Numbered from the stretch's first letter, positions 1-14,011 are shown. The stretch is DNA of 64,000 nt from Temnothorax longispinosus (GCF_030848805.1 NC_092365.1:17041049-17105048); one strand, 5' to 3'. Numbers and translations: made by a program. The notes: a model not told the origin generated them from the letters alone.

Positions 1-173
1 AGAAGTTTGTGGATGAAGATAATAACGCTTTTATTTTTTGTAAATTTTGATAGAAATATATTCACAGATTTCTCTTTTATAATATTATTACCAGCGTATT
101 TTTTATAGCTATACAGGCAAATTTTTTTTCAATTATAGCGCGTAATATTTTAATCGGTAAACGGACTACTCTC

Positions 174-423
174 TGTTTGTACGGTTCGCATCTGTATAGA
201 TTCGCGTCAGAATTAAAACCGGTGTTTGTACTAGCGGGGCACATTGCCTTTATACAAATGGCATTTATACGTGCCCGAGTTCTACAAACATTTCCAGTAA
301 ACCTTGTTTGTACCAGTATTACACTGATATTTTTAATTCTCGCCGGCTTGTACACAAATCGACTTTCCTGTTTACGGAAACCAACAACATCTGTTATTTC
401 AAATTTATGCTTGGCTACAAACA
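174..423. promoter_or_regulatory. Cluster of TGTTTGTA (forkhead-like) octamers
   Basis: The exact octamer TGTTTGTA occurs on the + strand at 174-181, 223-230 and 305-312, and as its complement TACAAACA at 283-290 and 416-423. The canonical forkhead core TGTTTAC is at 369-375. Five exact copies of an octamer in 250 bp is far above chance, which is well under one. TGTTTGT fits the forkhead consensus TRTTKRY. The cluster lies about 1.7-1.9 kb upstream of exon A in the intron, so an intronic enhancer is the natural reading. A decayed repeat carrying the same word is the alternative. Confidence 0.35.
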
Positions 424-693
424 GATCTATATTTAGCTTTGACGTTGTATGTGCATTTCCAAAAAACACTTTTTTTTATTATCGATAACATGCAAATTAT
501 TTCTATCAGTTTGCTTACATCAGATTGTCGTCAATAGTATTTTTTTCAATTTGCAAGGTAGAATTGTTTTCTATTCTATTCCAAAAAGTACACATTATGT
601 GAACAACTCTTTGTTAGACTTTGTTTTCATAAAGTATATCTTTTTGTTAACTTTCACGTGATGGCCGTAATCGATAAACTTTGCCGAAGGCGA

Positions 694-696
<3 letters not shown>

Positions 697-741
<45 letters not shown>

Positions 742-759
742 ATTTCTATCTCTTTCTCT
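697..759. repeat. (TC)n microsatellite with imperfect pyrimidine tail
   Basis: About 20 uninterrupted TC units run from 697 to 737, followed by an imperfect CTATTTCTATCTC-type tail. No function can be inferred. Confidence 0.95.
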
Positions 760-2084
760 AGCGGGTTTAGGAAATAGCAGAATAATTCATTTATAGCGAA
801 CACTATAATTCCATTTTACTGGGTAGTGACATTAACTTACCGATCGATCGCGTGAAACAAAACATCAGATAATTTCCATTGTATCTCGATATTGCATCGC
901 ACTTTTTCTGAGTAATATCGACTATCGTTATCACCACGTTTCTTCGATATTAATTATTACGTCCGACAGCATATCAGAAACTGTGCGCGCGGAGAAACAC
1001 GCGCGGCGGTAATTGAATCTCTTCGTTCCATTTAAATTCTTCAAGCAGAGTCGATCTCTTACTAGAAGAGGCCTCTCTTTTTCTCTCTATGTGTATGCTT
1101 TTTTTTATCGTAGTTCTAAATGATAGGGAAGTTCTATTTCATTCGCATTTGTCGGAAATTTTCTGTCTTTATTTTTCACCGCGGCGTGGGATCTTTTTCG
1201 CACGGAAGTCAAACGTGCGTTCGATGGCGGATAAAATGCCAGTACATCAAAATCCTTTTTCGGCACGATTCAGCAAATATTGACGCTCGCGAATTGAAAT
1301 TTGCATCGACAGCGAAATTGGCAAAATATTTCCGTACGTAAAAGAGAACGTTAGGCTGCGGTGGCGGTGAAAACGAAACGAGAGTTGAGAGGAACGGCAA
1401 AAGGGAACGAGGGTCTTCCCGTGGGATACGACCGGACGAAGGGAAAACTGTAGCCTTAAATTTAATATGACGCGTGCTACGATCGATTCAGGACGCGCTT
1501 CCCACAGCCACTCGTTCCGCCAATCGAATTCCATGGCATATATTATGCGGCTTCTCGGTACTGTTCCACAGGATGCAACATGCGCGCCGAGTGTTTTCAC
1601 GATCGTTTTATTTGGCGAAATAGAACTATCGTTTCTTTTCATTGTTTCTCCGAGCTTACACTATGCGCGAAAGGCATCGTTAGATTTCCATAAAACTTGA
1701 AGTATCGAGTTAAACGATATAATAAAACAGAATATAAAGATTAGCTCGGTTACTGCGAAGCTATTTTTTTCTAAATGTACGTACCTATGTTAAGGTTGTT
1801 ATGTCGTTAACTGTATTTGCTATATTTTACTAACCTGCTGATTTATCAATTTCTGATATATGGATTGAAAAGATTATCAGATAAATGATATAAATAAGAA
1901 ATGTACAATCATTGAGGAAGAAAATAGATAGTGTTTAATTTATTTTATTTTAAAATCTTTAAAAATTATTTATCAGTTTGTAATCTGATACATAGAACCT
2001 AACAATTTCACGTACACAACTAATTAAAAATTGTCATTTTTATTGGCCCGTTTTTCTAATAATGATCTATCTTTCGATTTTCAG

Positions 2085-2343
2085 GGTCCGGTCGGAGAGG
2101 TGGGCGGCGTGAGGCTGCCACTGCAGTCGTTACATGGATACGGATCTGTGTTCATGTACTCGGCGTCGACGAGTCCCGGGGGTGGAGGTGGCCAGGGTGG
2201 CGGAGGCGGGGGTGAAGTCACTCTCCGCCTCCGCGAACCCGAGGACATTCCCGAAGAGGTCCTCGCCCGCCTCGAGGACACCGCCACCCTCTCCATCTCT
2301 CTTCAAAGCGATGCAGTCCTGAGGCTAGGGGCGGCTGGCGCAG
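2085..2343 (+). CDS. Internal coding exon A of a large-intron gene: Gly-run module, product not recognised
   Basis: This is an internal exon with no start codon of its own. It is preceded by a CTAAT branch-like motif near 2056, a pyrimidine-rich stretch and TTTTCAG, and it ends in CAG followed by the donor GTAACA. Only one frame is open throughout; the other two hit stops inside the exon. It encodes 86 full codons plus one base, so it enters in phase 0 and leaves in phase 1. Residues 1-30 are mixed hydrophobic/Gly/Ser, beginning GPVGEVGG. Residues 32-43 are a glycine run broken by one Gln. Residues 44-81 alternate hydrophobic and charged residues, with REPEDIPEEVLARLED at 50-65, and look foldable. 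There are no cysteines and no transmembrane segment. The exon is GC-rich against an AT-rich upstream flank. I do not recognise the family. The exon call rests on splice signals, frame and phase agreement with exons B and C. Confidence 0.72.
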
Positions 2344-4801
2344 GTAACATGCCTCTTACCCTCTTCTTCACGTTTGCTTACTGATCAAACATAAAACGCG
2401 CGCAGAAGTGCGCTTGTTATGATACCGTAGAAGATGGTTAGACATGAAAGTTGCTACGATCGATCAAGTAATTCCAACAAAAATAGCGTTCTATAGCCCG
2501 GTAGTCAACTAAATTATATTGATATGTTAAAGTTTTGTCAGAATAGCTAGAAGCGAATGCCAACACGAAAAGGCAACTTTTTATAAGTACAAAGCGGAGA
2601 TTAACTCGCATCTTATATTATAATACATTATTAAGATTATAGCACATAACTATATTAGACTCTATTGCGTATAAATCGATTTCTGTAGTATAATAATAGC
2701 TTTAATGTTTTATTTAAATTTATTTCCATGCTTTTTCGCATTAAGATCGACCGCTGTATTTCGTTTGTTTCTTTTCACTGCGGTTGCGGCAGAGCTAAAA
2801 AGGTTTCTATCCCGACTACCCCTGAATCGTGGCGGCATATAATAAATAATTGGCTTATACGATGCATAAATTTCTACTGGTTACTCTGGGATTTATTATA
2901 ACGGAGGTCGCTTTCCTCATATTTTTGGGATCGCGTTTAATTCCCGCGTTTTCGAAGAGCACTCGGTCCTGGTCCGAGTAGATTAGCCCCATATCCAACC
3001 CCGTGTGTGCTCTAATGCAGAATTATTTCGATGGATTAGAGTAATCCTTGCTTTATGTGATCAGATCCGAGACTTTCCCCGACAAAGCGATCCGCTTGCG
3101 TTACCGATAGTCCTTGGACGACGAAATTCACAAAGCCAATTAATGCAATTCAAACGTTTATTTTCTCAAATATAATCGATAATACTATTAATGGTAATAA
3201 TGATATCTGGATTTTTATTTCTAAAATTGAAACATTTTTATTTACGAAGATATTAATTTATTCTTTAGTTTTTAAAATGTTAAGTCATTAATTATTGATT
3301 ATTATCGCAATATATGTGATGTATACCCGGTATTGTAATACCGGATTCATGATTTATCTGAGCACATTAAGATAAATAGACGAAGATGATAAATTACAAT
3401 GTATAGATGAGATAAAGAAGCACATTGAATTTTGGACATCGCGTTTATCTCCGCGTGCAGCGAGCATTTCGATCTTATTCGTTCTTACGAACAAAGAGTC
3501 CGGCAATTGAGGGTTCTACTTCTATAGAAACGCACGGAATCAAACGATTATTGCTTTCTTCTAAACGGCGCAGGTGACTATTCGGATTGGATCGTTTCTC
3601 GAGCGCCGAAAGCAAGAAGCCGAATCGTTTATATCGGCGCTTAAACTCACAGCCTTTCTCCATTTTCAGTTTTCCGAAGCTCGAAACTTTTAGACTTTCC
3701 TTATAGTTGCCATTTTCCATTCAGCCGAGGCATTCATGTTCCTTCCTTCCTTCGGTAATTCTACTTCATCGGATCTTTTTACGAACGGTTGCCGATACGG
3801 AGAACTTCAGCACGAAAATTCCGTGAGAAATACATGTGGGTTCTCATGCTCGAAGATCAAGAGAGAGACATAGCGCCAGGATCTCTTTCAGCAATCAGGG
3901 ATTATATTTCGAATTCGGTGATATGGAGCGGCAAATACTTTGTTCAAAATTCCTGCGCATCTATCTTTATATAGAATGTCCCGGATCACTGTCGTTTTTT
4001 CTTTCAGTTCAGATCCATTGACGAATCTCAGAATCAATCTGGAAAGTTTACCTTGGAATATTGCTTACGGCGGAAAATATGATAGAGCCGTGATAGGAAG
4101 ATTTTTTTCTGATACTATGATTTTATTTAAAATCTTTCGTAAATTGAAGATTTCCGATTTCCGATCGGTCGTCTGAATATGAAGCTGGATGTAAAATAGC
4201 ACTTTTCTACGTATTTGAAAAAGAAATTCCTTTTATTAACTCAAAGAATATGCGTAGCGTACAGAACTAACGGGAACATTTATTATCATAAAATATACTA
4301 TCAAGTGATGCCTATTTAGACTTATTGATTTGTTTTGAGTTTATAATATTCAGTCGCAATTTTACTTTACCAATCTTCGTTCTTTTCAACGTGAGTTTTG
4401 CGAAAACATGCTTCTCCCGTAAACTATAAAGTAGCCAAACGGTAAAACAAAATATAAGAATTTGAAACCAATATCGTGGTGTTTATCGATTTCCCGACTT
4501 TTAAAAAAGAAACAACTTTAACTTCGTTGAAAGCGTTTGCCGTCGAAGCGAGACGCATGCAAACTTTCGATACGAAATACGGATATCTAAAAGGTCGAAA
4601 GTTTTTTTTTCTTCTCAGAATCGGGCACCAAGGGAGGGATTTGCCTTTGCGGAAAGGCGATCCAGGGACGATCGAGAACGTTAACTTCCAAACGATTTGT
4701 CAGAGCCGAGCCACAGCGGTCTGGCCCGATTCTCGCTCACACGTCCCCATAAATCCCGGATTTTCATAAGTTTTTCTCCCCCATCCCCCGATCTGCAGTT
4801 T

Positions 4802-4812
4802 CCCCCCCCCCC
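4802..4812 (+). repeat. Poly-C run of 11
   Basis: Eleven consecutive C in a pyrimidine-rich stretch inside a CpG-rich intronic block. It is prone to sequencing and replication length errors. Confidence 0.9.
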
Positions 4813-5588
4813 TCGCTTCCCACTACTGCCCTCCTTTTCGTATCGCATCTCTCGAGCGCCTTCGCCGAAATCGATCCGAGATATATCTTTTGCTCGCCTT
4901 TCTCCTTTCGTTCTTACTAATGCCGCGGAATCGCGGCTCTCGGGGAAAGAAAGACGGTGCGAGGGAGATTTATCGAAGTTGCGGCTTGTTACGGGGGCTT
5001 TAGACTTCCGGCAGGAAAGGGTGGAGGACGGTGCTCCATGCACAGCTCGAGCTGTAGAGCCGAGGCAGCCGGGAGAAGAAGAGAGGTGCTAGCGATTGAT
5101 TAAGAGGGTCGTTTGTGCCAAGGAAATGCTACTTGAAACGCCACCGCTATCCGAGCCCATTCTCGAGCACGCCCGTTCCGCGCTCTGACTTCCTTCTTCT
5201 TGCGGCACCTATCCTCGCTGCGGGACGTTACGGCGAATCACTTCAAGACATTAAAGACAATGGCAGGGTTTCGAAGTTGGTTTCGAAGCTTAACTCGGTG
5301 ATTATTATAGAAATCAGAAAACTGCGGGTGAAATTTAATTGATAATAAAAGATCCAGGAGAGAGCGAAGAGAAAGAAATTAGAAAGTCAGATTATTGCTG
5401 TTCAAACTATTTAACAGAATTGAAACTTTAACTCTTATAATATAATATTTCCTTTATTAAGGACTTTATTTGTATCCGGCGTATTTAAATGTAAAAATTC
5501 TCTACAATTTTTTATACTTTCGACGTCAAGTAAGCGTATCTCGAGTTGCGCTAATTATATCTTTTGAACGAATTACGGATCCCTTTCT

Positions 5589-5784
5589 TGATTATTGAAT
5601 AACGCAAGGTTTGACAAATAGCGACAATATCCTTGTGGATCAATGCGGGTCAAAGGGTCGAAACCATTCCAACCATTCACAGTATCGATTATTGGGAGCC
5701 TTACCCAAAGTACCATTCGGTACTTAAGCGACAGTCTGACAGTGTAATAGGGTTTCCCCAGTAATGCGACAGTATCAATAATCA
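5589..5784. repeat. Degenerate dispersed repeat and dyad region
   Basis: TGATTATTGA (5589-5598) and TCAATAATCA (5775-5784) form a 10-bp inverted pair. Between them GCGACAATATC and GCGACAGTATC are imperfect direct repeats (near 5620 and 5766), and AAGTACC-ATTC-GGTACTT forms a 7-bp hairpin at 5708-5725. This could be the remnant of a small non-autonomous element, but no flanking target duplication was identified. Confidence 0.3.
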
Positions 5785-8700
5785 GACACATTGAAATTAA
5801 TCCAAGCTGTTTGCTCGGATAACGATAATACGGAAATAAACTATCCTATTCTGCAGAATATTGGCAGAACGTATTTGGAAGTTAAAAGAAATTGGTAATA
5901 TTACAATAATCGGAATCTTTTATTGCTATAGTGTAATATTTGCATAAATAATTTTGCTGTTAAAATTATTAATTAATGAATGAGACAGCGTGGAAAATTT
6001 TATTGTATGTAACTGTAATTCTTTTCTTTATAAATGTTATTATATATTATTGTTTATCGCGACATTCTACCTGATAACAATCATTAAAAAATTATAAAAA
6101 GATTATTAAATTATGTTAAAAGTATATGGCATACAAAATTGAATGTTTAAAAGAAAAATAATGTTTTTTTTTACAAAAACATTAACATAGATATAGACGC
6201 TTTTTTTACCAAAGCCATCGTAATTTATTTATATATTTAGCATTGTTCTAGAAAATATTGGATATAATTTTGGATAATATTGGAAACTCTTCTCTCCGTG
6301 AGGTTTTTTATTTTCGAAGAAAACTTTCAAAGTTCTTTAATTTTACTTTTTCGGTGTTTAAACTCAAAATTCAAAAGTCTCGAAGAAAGACAGTATTAAT
6401 CAATTTTTTTTTATTTGTTGAAATATTTTAAATTGACTAGAGACTATATAAAAAAACGGGATATTTTAAGAACATTCTTAGCAGAATATGTAGTTTTAAT
6501 GTTAGAAGATTTCCTTTAATTCAGATGGTATTTGTAAGCGAGAAATAAAAACGCCACAATCTGTAGATGAATACCTCGAGGATACGCAAAACGATAGAAC
6601 CGCGGAATCGAGCGATGTTGCGTGCACAAGGACGGGGATAAGAACGCTGAAACGCATGTAATACCGTTGCGGTAATACCGTAAACCGGAAAAGAATGAAA
6701 CTAGGCGCAATAAAGGAGCCGAGAATACTCGGCGAGCGCGGAGGGGCAATAAGTCTGAAATATGCCAGCGTTTTATTCTCGCCGTACGAATATCCGGCGC
6801 GAAGGCAATGGGGAACGAGTGCGGTGACAAAGAGAACTCGAGAATGGCGAGAGAAAGAGACGGTGGGTTCCGCATTCGGAAAAAAATACCTGCGATGTAC
6901 ACGGCTTACACGGGGGCGAGAGCACGACAGAGCGGGCGTATGCACAATTCTCTGGCAACGTGTGCCGTATAAATAGACACGAGAAAAAGAGAGACCGAGA
7001 GACAGAGAGGCGAGGAAAAACACAAGGGCAGGAAAGAGGGAGAGTGAGAAAAATAGGGAAAGGTATGTACGCGCGGTGGAACTCGAAGGTGGAAAACTTT
7101 ATGGCAAGAGAGCGAAAGAGAGAGGGGTGGGAGGGGAGAGCAATTCTCGTTATAACTTTGGCGCCCCGCGGAAACTTAAACTGCTGCGAGCCGAACATGC
7201 AGAACTTTCGGCCGTTTTCCTACTCGGGACAATCCGGATCGCCCATCCCTTTCTACACTTCCTTTGCTTCCACCTCCGGGTTTGCCCCAGGTACGCGCAC
7301 CGTCGTCATCGTCGTCCTTTTCACGAGGGACTGCTCTTTTAATATTGTCGGAGAGAATGCCTCAGGTAAATCGCGTTCCCATGTCGCTGTGACTTTTGGT
7401 GTAAAAAATGCGTGCGCGATGCACTCTTATATATAATTCGAACTTTGCCCCATGAATTTGAGGACGAGTGGGAGTGAAGTGTAAATCAGAAATTACCGAC
7501 GTGACCGACGACGGTATGGCATTTTTTTGAAAAAACGTTTCATTAAACTTTTCGTATAAATGTAAAAAAAAAAACGTAACATATAACAGTCGCGAGACTA
7601 TCTAGATTAAAATTTCTCCACGTAGAGAATCTCTTCACGTGCGAAAACGTTATTACTGTTAAGTAAGTTTTTAAACAGTAACGTGTGCTCCCTTATTTTA
7701 TTAAATCCACACATTTTACATTCGCGACGATGCTGATTCGTCTTTAAGTAGCAGTGGTTTCAAATCTTCTGCATTCACAAAACTTGCCGTCGTCGTTGCG
7801 ACGTCTGAAAACTTCGCGCTCTCCCTTCGAGTCTCTCTTTTCCTTCTTTTTCCCAGGGCGATGTTGCGCACTAAGAAACTCTCTTTTGCCTCAACAGCTT
7901 GCGATCTACAACGTTCGCGGAGAATTCGTTTAGCAGCCACGTTGCTTGCTCGCGCGCAGTTCCATTCCTCATGAAATTGCGTCACGTGTCCCATGGAGTG
8001 TTATTGGCCTAAAACGACGATTTTCCCGTTTACCGCGATTGACTGGGTAAATTGTGCGCGAAACTCGTCGTCCGACACTCGTTCAATCTCGGTTCTAATT
8101 TCGAGTAGCCTTACGCTTGAAAATACTGCCGAGTATTTGTCGCGTATAATTACAAACGCTATTTTATTATGATATTTTATTGGGCCGAAGAAATATAGCA
8201 AACTTATTTAAGCTCTGAATAAATCATTTAATTTTTAATGAATTTTTTTATATCTAACATCTGTACTTACATCATTCTTATTTATAGGTAACATCAAACG
8301 TCGATTATTTAGAAAACTGACATAAATTTTGCTCTAAATTAGAACTTTTAATATAAAAATATAATTATTGCGATCTCGATGTTTTCGATATTGAAATATG
8401 CCTCTAATTGATTTTCAGAATACATTGTTAAAGTATTTATATGCGGATGATCGTGGGAGATCTTGTATTAAATTCTATAATCCTTTACATTTTTTAACGT
8501 TTCTTTATTTCTTTTGAAAAACTTTAGAACGTAAATAATAGAACGCTTAGCATTTTCAAACATGGTTGGTCAAGAAATTTGAGAACTTTGATTACGTAGT
8601 AAAATTGATATCAAAATTTATAGTCAGTTTTGAGATAAATAAATATGAAAGTATATACATCCCAAATTATTATAAGAAATGTCGGGAATATTTATCATCA

Positions 8701-9627
8701 AGTAAAGCCATTGTGTATCTCCGTGGCAGTCTCAGCACATTTAATTCACGTCATTGCGCTTGTAGATTTGGCGTTTGCACATTGCAGGGAATAAGTGTGA
8801 ATAACCCCAGTCGCAATGATTTATGATGCGCGATGAATATTTATTGATGAATGATCGTGCGCGCGCGTTTTGTACCGGATCTATTTGATATTTCGTTGTG
8901 ACGAGACGGCCGGATCGTGGGATGACAGCTGGGGCCTTTTAGGGCGGAATGCAGCGCACGGTGAAATTGTTGTGATATCCGGCTACGTGGCGCACGGTGA
9001 TCCCCGTCGCGGACGAAACTACGTAAATTATGAATGCTGTTTGACTGCATGCCAGCTACACCCCATAACCGACAACTGCCATGACCCCGGGCTTTGCACG
9101 TGTCTGGTATACGTATAGAGGCCACGGCGCGGCGCATAGAGCGGGAGGCTGTGGAAGCGCACGTGCGCGGAACTGCAAACAGGCGGAATAAATTCTCGCA
9201 GCGTCATACACACCGCTGCGAACATGACCGGCTCAGGAACGACACGTTTCCTTCAAGGCGGACACGTTTGTATGAAGTTGAATTTTTATGAGAGGGATAA
9301 TCATGAGCAATCTAGTCTTGACTTATGCTACGAAGCGCGCTATTTCACATTAGATTGGCGCGGAATTTCCTCAATATTCCGTTGAACGGGCCAAGGACAG
9401 CAAACGTCGCGGATGTTATCGCAGAGACGCATCGGAGGTCCCGTCTCTCGTTTCCCGTATACGAGAATTTGCGCCGCGACTTCTCAACAGTACGAGTTCT
9501 GTATATTTTCCCTGGGTATGAAGTTGAAATACCGGGAAAGCACCGTGGCGGCCGAAAAATAACAAGGATGATACGATGAGAGTTAGGTAAACCAAATGTT
9601 TATCCGCGATACGGCTACATCCAGTGC

Positions 9628-9667
9628 CGAACGAACGAACGAACGAACGAGCGAACGAACGAGCGAA
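9628..9667. repeat. (CGAA)n tetranucleotide tandem repeat
   Basis: Ten consecutive 4-bp units of CGAA, two of them changed to CGAG, in a CpG-rich intronic block. Confidence 0.95.
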
Positions 9668-12473
9668 TCGATTTCGCCCACATAGCCGACGGCAAGCCGC
9701 GTTGAAAATAATAAAAGGACTAACAGTGCTTGCAATTTATACCCCCCGGTAGGGCCGGCGTGCATGTCTCACGGTAGTGCATTCCGGTCGATCCCCCGGC
9801 CAGTGTGTTTCCGACCGAGAGATAAAGGCGTCGCGTTGGCTTACAACCCGCCCGTATATATTCAGGGCGCGCTTTTAGCACCGATCGTGCCCACGGTCAC
9901 TAACTAAAAAGGGATCAAAGGGCAGAGAGCGCGGCCGCCTCGACGTGTCGGACGCGTGTTTTTGCCGCCGCGATTACTTTTTTACAATGGCGTTTTTCAT
10001 CGTGACTCGACATGCCGTACCTACGCCCGTCCGATTTTCGAGATTCGGTGACGCGATTCGCGAAAAACCCGCCATCCCGAAATCCGAATTTCTTCGAAAG
10101 AGTTTTTCCCGAAATTTTTCATCAAACGCGCGACATATTTTGCAAGGCGTATTTTACTACTATAGAATACAAAACGTCGATTTCTTATAAACGGAATACT
10201 TTATAGAAAGAACACAGCGAAACATTCTACATGAAAATACGTGATGTCTTTTAGCATAATATAGCAGTTCTTCTCATTTGAAAGTATATATCATTGTTGC
10301 TTTTTCTCATGCAAGAGAAGCTGTTATCAGTATTTCTTCATACGTCTCTTATCCTCGCGCGTTTTGTAATTCATATATTTAGTTTATATTTAAATATGTA
10401 AATGTGACGGTATGTAGGTATCGCGTTGATTCCTCCATAGAGGCGGATCGTTGAAATTCGTGCTAGGCCAACCCAACGGCGGATTATCGCGTTTACTCGT
10501 TAGAAGAAAGCGCGATGCTGACAAGAGAAAAGGCAGGATGGGGTTCGGTGCTCAACATAAAGGACAGCCGGGTTGCACGGTGGGAAATTAGTCTGCAAAA
10601 TTTCCCCCGGAATTACGTCGTAAATTAAAGTTTGTACACGCGAGTGAATCTGCATCCCCCTCTTCTACGTCCGCCCTTTTCTGTCTTCCCTTTTCGCCAC
10701 CCCGGCGCGATTCGCCGAAACGAATTCTTCCCTCTTCCGAGTTTCGGCCGCGAGATTAATTCGAAAATAACGAGATGCGCGAAAAAGTATCTCCCCTCGT
10801 TATCTCGTCAACCGTAACCATCCGTCATTCATTGAAAGACGCATCGACCGACGTGTGTATACAATGCATCTATATTCTCTCATAATTATGCCCGAATTCA
10901 TTTGCATGTACTCAAATATATCGTATAGTCATCGTATATGTGCAAAATTTAATCACAATTTTACTTTTGCTTCTATAAGAGCTATTATCCAGTTTTTACA
11001 TTAGTTTTATTTCTTATGTTTTATTTTGACAAAATTGAATACAACTAATATTTCCTAAACTGTCGAATATATTTATTGAACAATGGTATCAATAATTAAA
11101 TAGTCAAAATTTCAAAGATTAATAAAAAAAAATTTAGATTTTTTTATGGAAGGTATATAGGAAAATGAATAAAAATAAAATGTAATTGTAAATACATAAT
11201 ATATCTTGTTTCTTTTATTAATTTGCAGGTAATTAGTTACATTCTAAATTGGTACATTTATCTGCCGTCAATCATTATATAGTCATCAGTTATCTGCTAA
11301 ATTATGAAGACACCCAATTTTTAACTTGCACTTTAATTCTTGTCTTGTTCTCCTCACTTTCTTCCGTTATCTATGTTCGAAGTTGCGATTTTGCTTGCCG
11401 AACGCGTCGGCGGCCGACTTATCGATATACGGGCACGTATAATCTTCAAACAGATTTAGTTTCTGATCTGCAAGACTTACATAACGGCTTACGTAATGGT
11501 TACGGGTTGTCAGTATTAGCGGCAGTAGCGCCGAGTCAATATTGATACGGGCGCACGATGAAACTGGAGACCCCTATCCGTTTGTGCATTCTGGATATTG
11601 AATTCTGCAGTCGGATCGTCCAGGATCGCGGTTGCCGCGATTTGGCGCTTGATGACGATCGGCGATCCGAATTGGCAGTTTATATCGCTCTCGGAACGCT
11701 CGTTAGGTTCATATTCCGCAGGGGATAGCGGCGATCTCACGATTATCGGATCGATTTGCGCCGAGTCCCTCGATAGCTGTCGCAGAAATTCTCCTGAGCT
11801 CGGTGACGGAGGTCGTCGTAGTAATCATACGTTAATTACGTATAATCCATGATCTGCTTAACCCAGCGACAACGATCGATAGCACGAGTGGCAGCGTACA
11901 GTTATCCATACACAGCAGTCCCAACTAGGTTTATACCTGCTGACACAGTTCTGTAATCTTGCGTTGTTAAACAGTTTTGAGGCTCTTTACGTTCCATAAA
12001 CGATCTCATTCCTTTTTCCCCTTTTCACGGTGATTAAAAGGTTCGAACGTCGATTTTCATGAAGCCACAAAGCAGTTTTTTTTAACAACCTGATAACCGG
12101 TGGTTATACCGAACGCCAACGGGTAATCCTTCGAACCCGCACGCTTTTTTATCTTCAATTTTTCTCGCGATCGCATACTCCGCTGTTGCACCAGCGAAAT
12201 TTGATTGCCGTCGTTACAGTTCACGTGCACTTTGCGCATACATGAATATTCCGCGCGCTGCTAACAACGGTATTCCACGCTTCGTTGCGGGACGCCACAA
12301 AAGAACGGAAACTACCCCCCTACTATATTGATTGTCATGAATAGCGTTCGGCAGAAGTCCCTACTTTGCCGAATAAGTCTGAATAATAGGAAGCATAATC
12401 GCTATATCGCTAGTACAACTCCGTGGTTAACATTTATGCAAAACTAAGGCGAATAGATATAGGAATCTGAATA

Positions 12474-12514
12474 AAAGAGAGAGAGAGGGAGAGGGGATAG
12501 ATAGATAGAGAGAG
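12474..12514. repeat. Compound (GA)n/(GATA)n microsatellite
   Basis: A purine-rich compound repeat: GA units, a GAGGGAGAGGGG interruption, three GATA units, then GA again. Confidence 0.85.
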
Positions 12515-13982
12515 ATGAGAACGATATTTCTACGCTAGAGTGATCATAAATTTTCAAGAAATATGTTTTAATAACTTTTATAATTGTATTAAAAGTTTTA
12601 CTCGATCTTTTTTAAGAGTAAGAATTTCTTCGAACTTTATGTTACTCTTTGACTTTAATGGTAAACTTTCTAAAATAGGGGTCGCAAATGACTATTTTAT
12701 AGCTCTTATATAGATATTTTATTAACAACACAGATTTACGTTACTGCAGAGTGTGCAAGCAAATGTCGCGTCGAGCCAATTACCAAGATTCCATTGCGTA
12801 GATTGTTAGAGACGACAAGTTCAGCTGCGGAGCAAGCATCGAGCAACGGAGCTCATTGGACAACTACGGCAGCCGACGTGAGAACAAGTTGGGAATCCCG
12901 TCTGATTTGAAATCCCGATAAAGAGCGTTGTCGCGGTTTAAATTTGTATTAACCCACGGCCAGGAGATTCTCATGTATCCGCGGAATAAAGCTATCTGCG
13001 CGGTATTAAGCCATTAGACCGTAACGAAAGTTGATTAAGTGTACCATGGGATCGGACAAAAAGAATATACCCGGCGGTGAAACGAGACTACCGGGGGTCC
13101 GAACTCGACGCTATACGGGAAAAGAGAAGCGGAAGAGCGCCGCGCGCCGTGCGAAGCTTTCCCGGGCCACGTCGGCCTAATGAAAATTCACGGGTTCTCC
13201 ATCGACGCGATAAAGTCCACCGCGTCATTACCATTGCCCTGTAGCTCGTTACGGCGTTTATTTAGCCGCGACTCTTTTCCCGAGATCGGAACGAACGGCG
13301 CGCTTACGCACACCAAACGTTTAATCTCGGATTTATTTTAACGAGAGTTTACGATGACGGGGGAAAGTTCACGTAGAGATCGTGCGATGGATATCGGGCT
13401 ATTACGCGACGATTTCCTGTGACGAGTACGACGTGTATAATAAGTGAGCTATCTCGTTAGTTATCTTGTCACGGAGAAGAAATTGCTGATTAGCGTTCGC
13501 ATTTATTTCCTACTTAACATTTTCGATGACATTAATTCGATGACTTATAGTATGATTAAAAGGGATTTGATTATTGTTTTAAGCGAAGGGAGAATTATTG
13601 TTGTAGGATTAACAAGAATTACCCTCTCACTCTCAGCAATCACAAAATTCTGGGGACTATGAAATTAATTCGTTCGTTGTTAGGTCGATAAACAAAAGAT
13701 TATACGCGCTATTTCACGGTAATAACGAGTCAAAGAACGGCATTGCGCCGCATGCCGTTGGAATTGCGAAAGAATCGGCAATTCAAATATATCCTTTGAT
13801 ATTTTCGAGAGGATTATTCCAAGTATGTGTCCACAGGCGTGCGTTCTCATACAGGATGCGATATTTGAACGACACACATATATCCGGGTGGTGGAAGGGG
13901 CACGGGGAGAATGAGGGGCAACGATAAATCCGGCTCGCCGAATAAATATTCCGAATCGAGACCCGGCCGAGCGCGCGGAATC

Positions 13983-14011
13983 CGCGCCCGCGCCCGCGCC
14001 CGCGCGCGCGC
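13983..14011. repeat. CGCGCC tandem and CG alternation (Z-DNA-prone)
   Basis: Three to four copies of a CGCGCC unit lead into an uninterrupted CG alternation of about 11 bases. Alternating CG is the classic Z-DNA-forming sequence. It sits in a strongly CpG-rich intronic patch. Confidence 0.8.

Larger units (their letters stand above)
1..2084 (+). other. Upstream intron (3' part) of the gene
   Basis: This is non-coding sequence leading to the exon A acceptor. It holds a cluster of TGTTTGTA octamers at 174-423 and a (TC)n tract at 697-759. A moderately GC-rich patch lies around 960-1670, and an AT-rich stretch follows at 1700-2080. Several TTATC/GATAA motifs lie near 1840-1975, including short dyads of TATCAG with CTGATA. 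The gene's preceding exon is not in the window. Open frames of up to 131 codons on both strands here have no supporting splice or start context. Confidence 0.6.

Noticed and set aside
77..488. 130-codon - frame and 103-codon + frame at the left edge
   Set aside because: Both strands are open over the TGTTTGTA cluster. The peptides resemble no known family and the region is better explained as intron with repeated words.
6502..7198. Overlapping 173-, 128- and 141-codon frames on the - strand
   Set aside because: They are shadows of a purine-rich GC block. The three frames overlap each other and + strand frames, with no coding signature.
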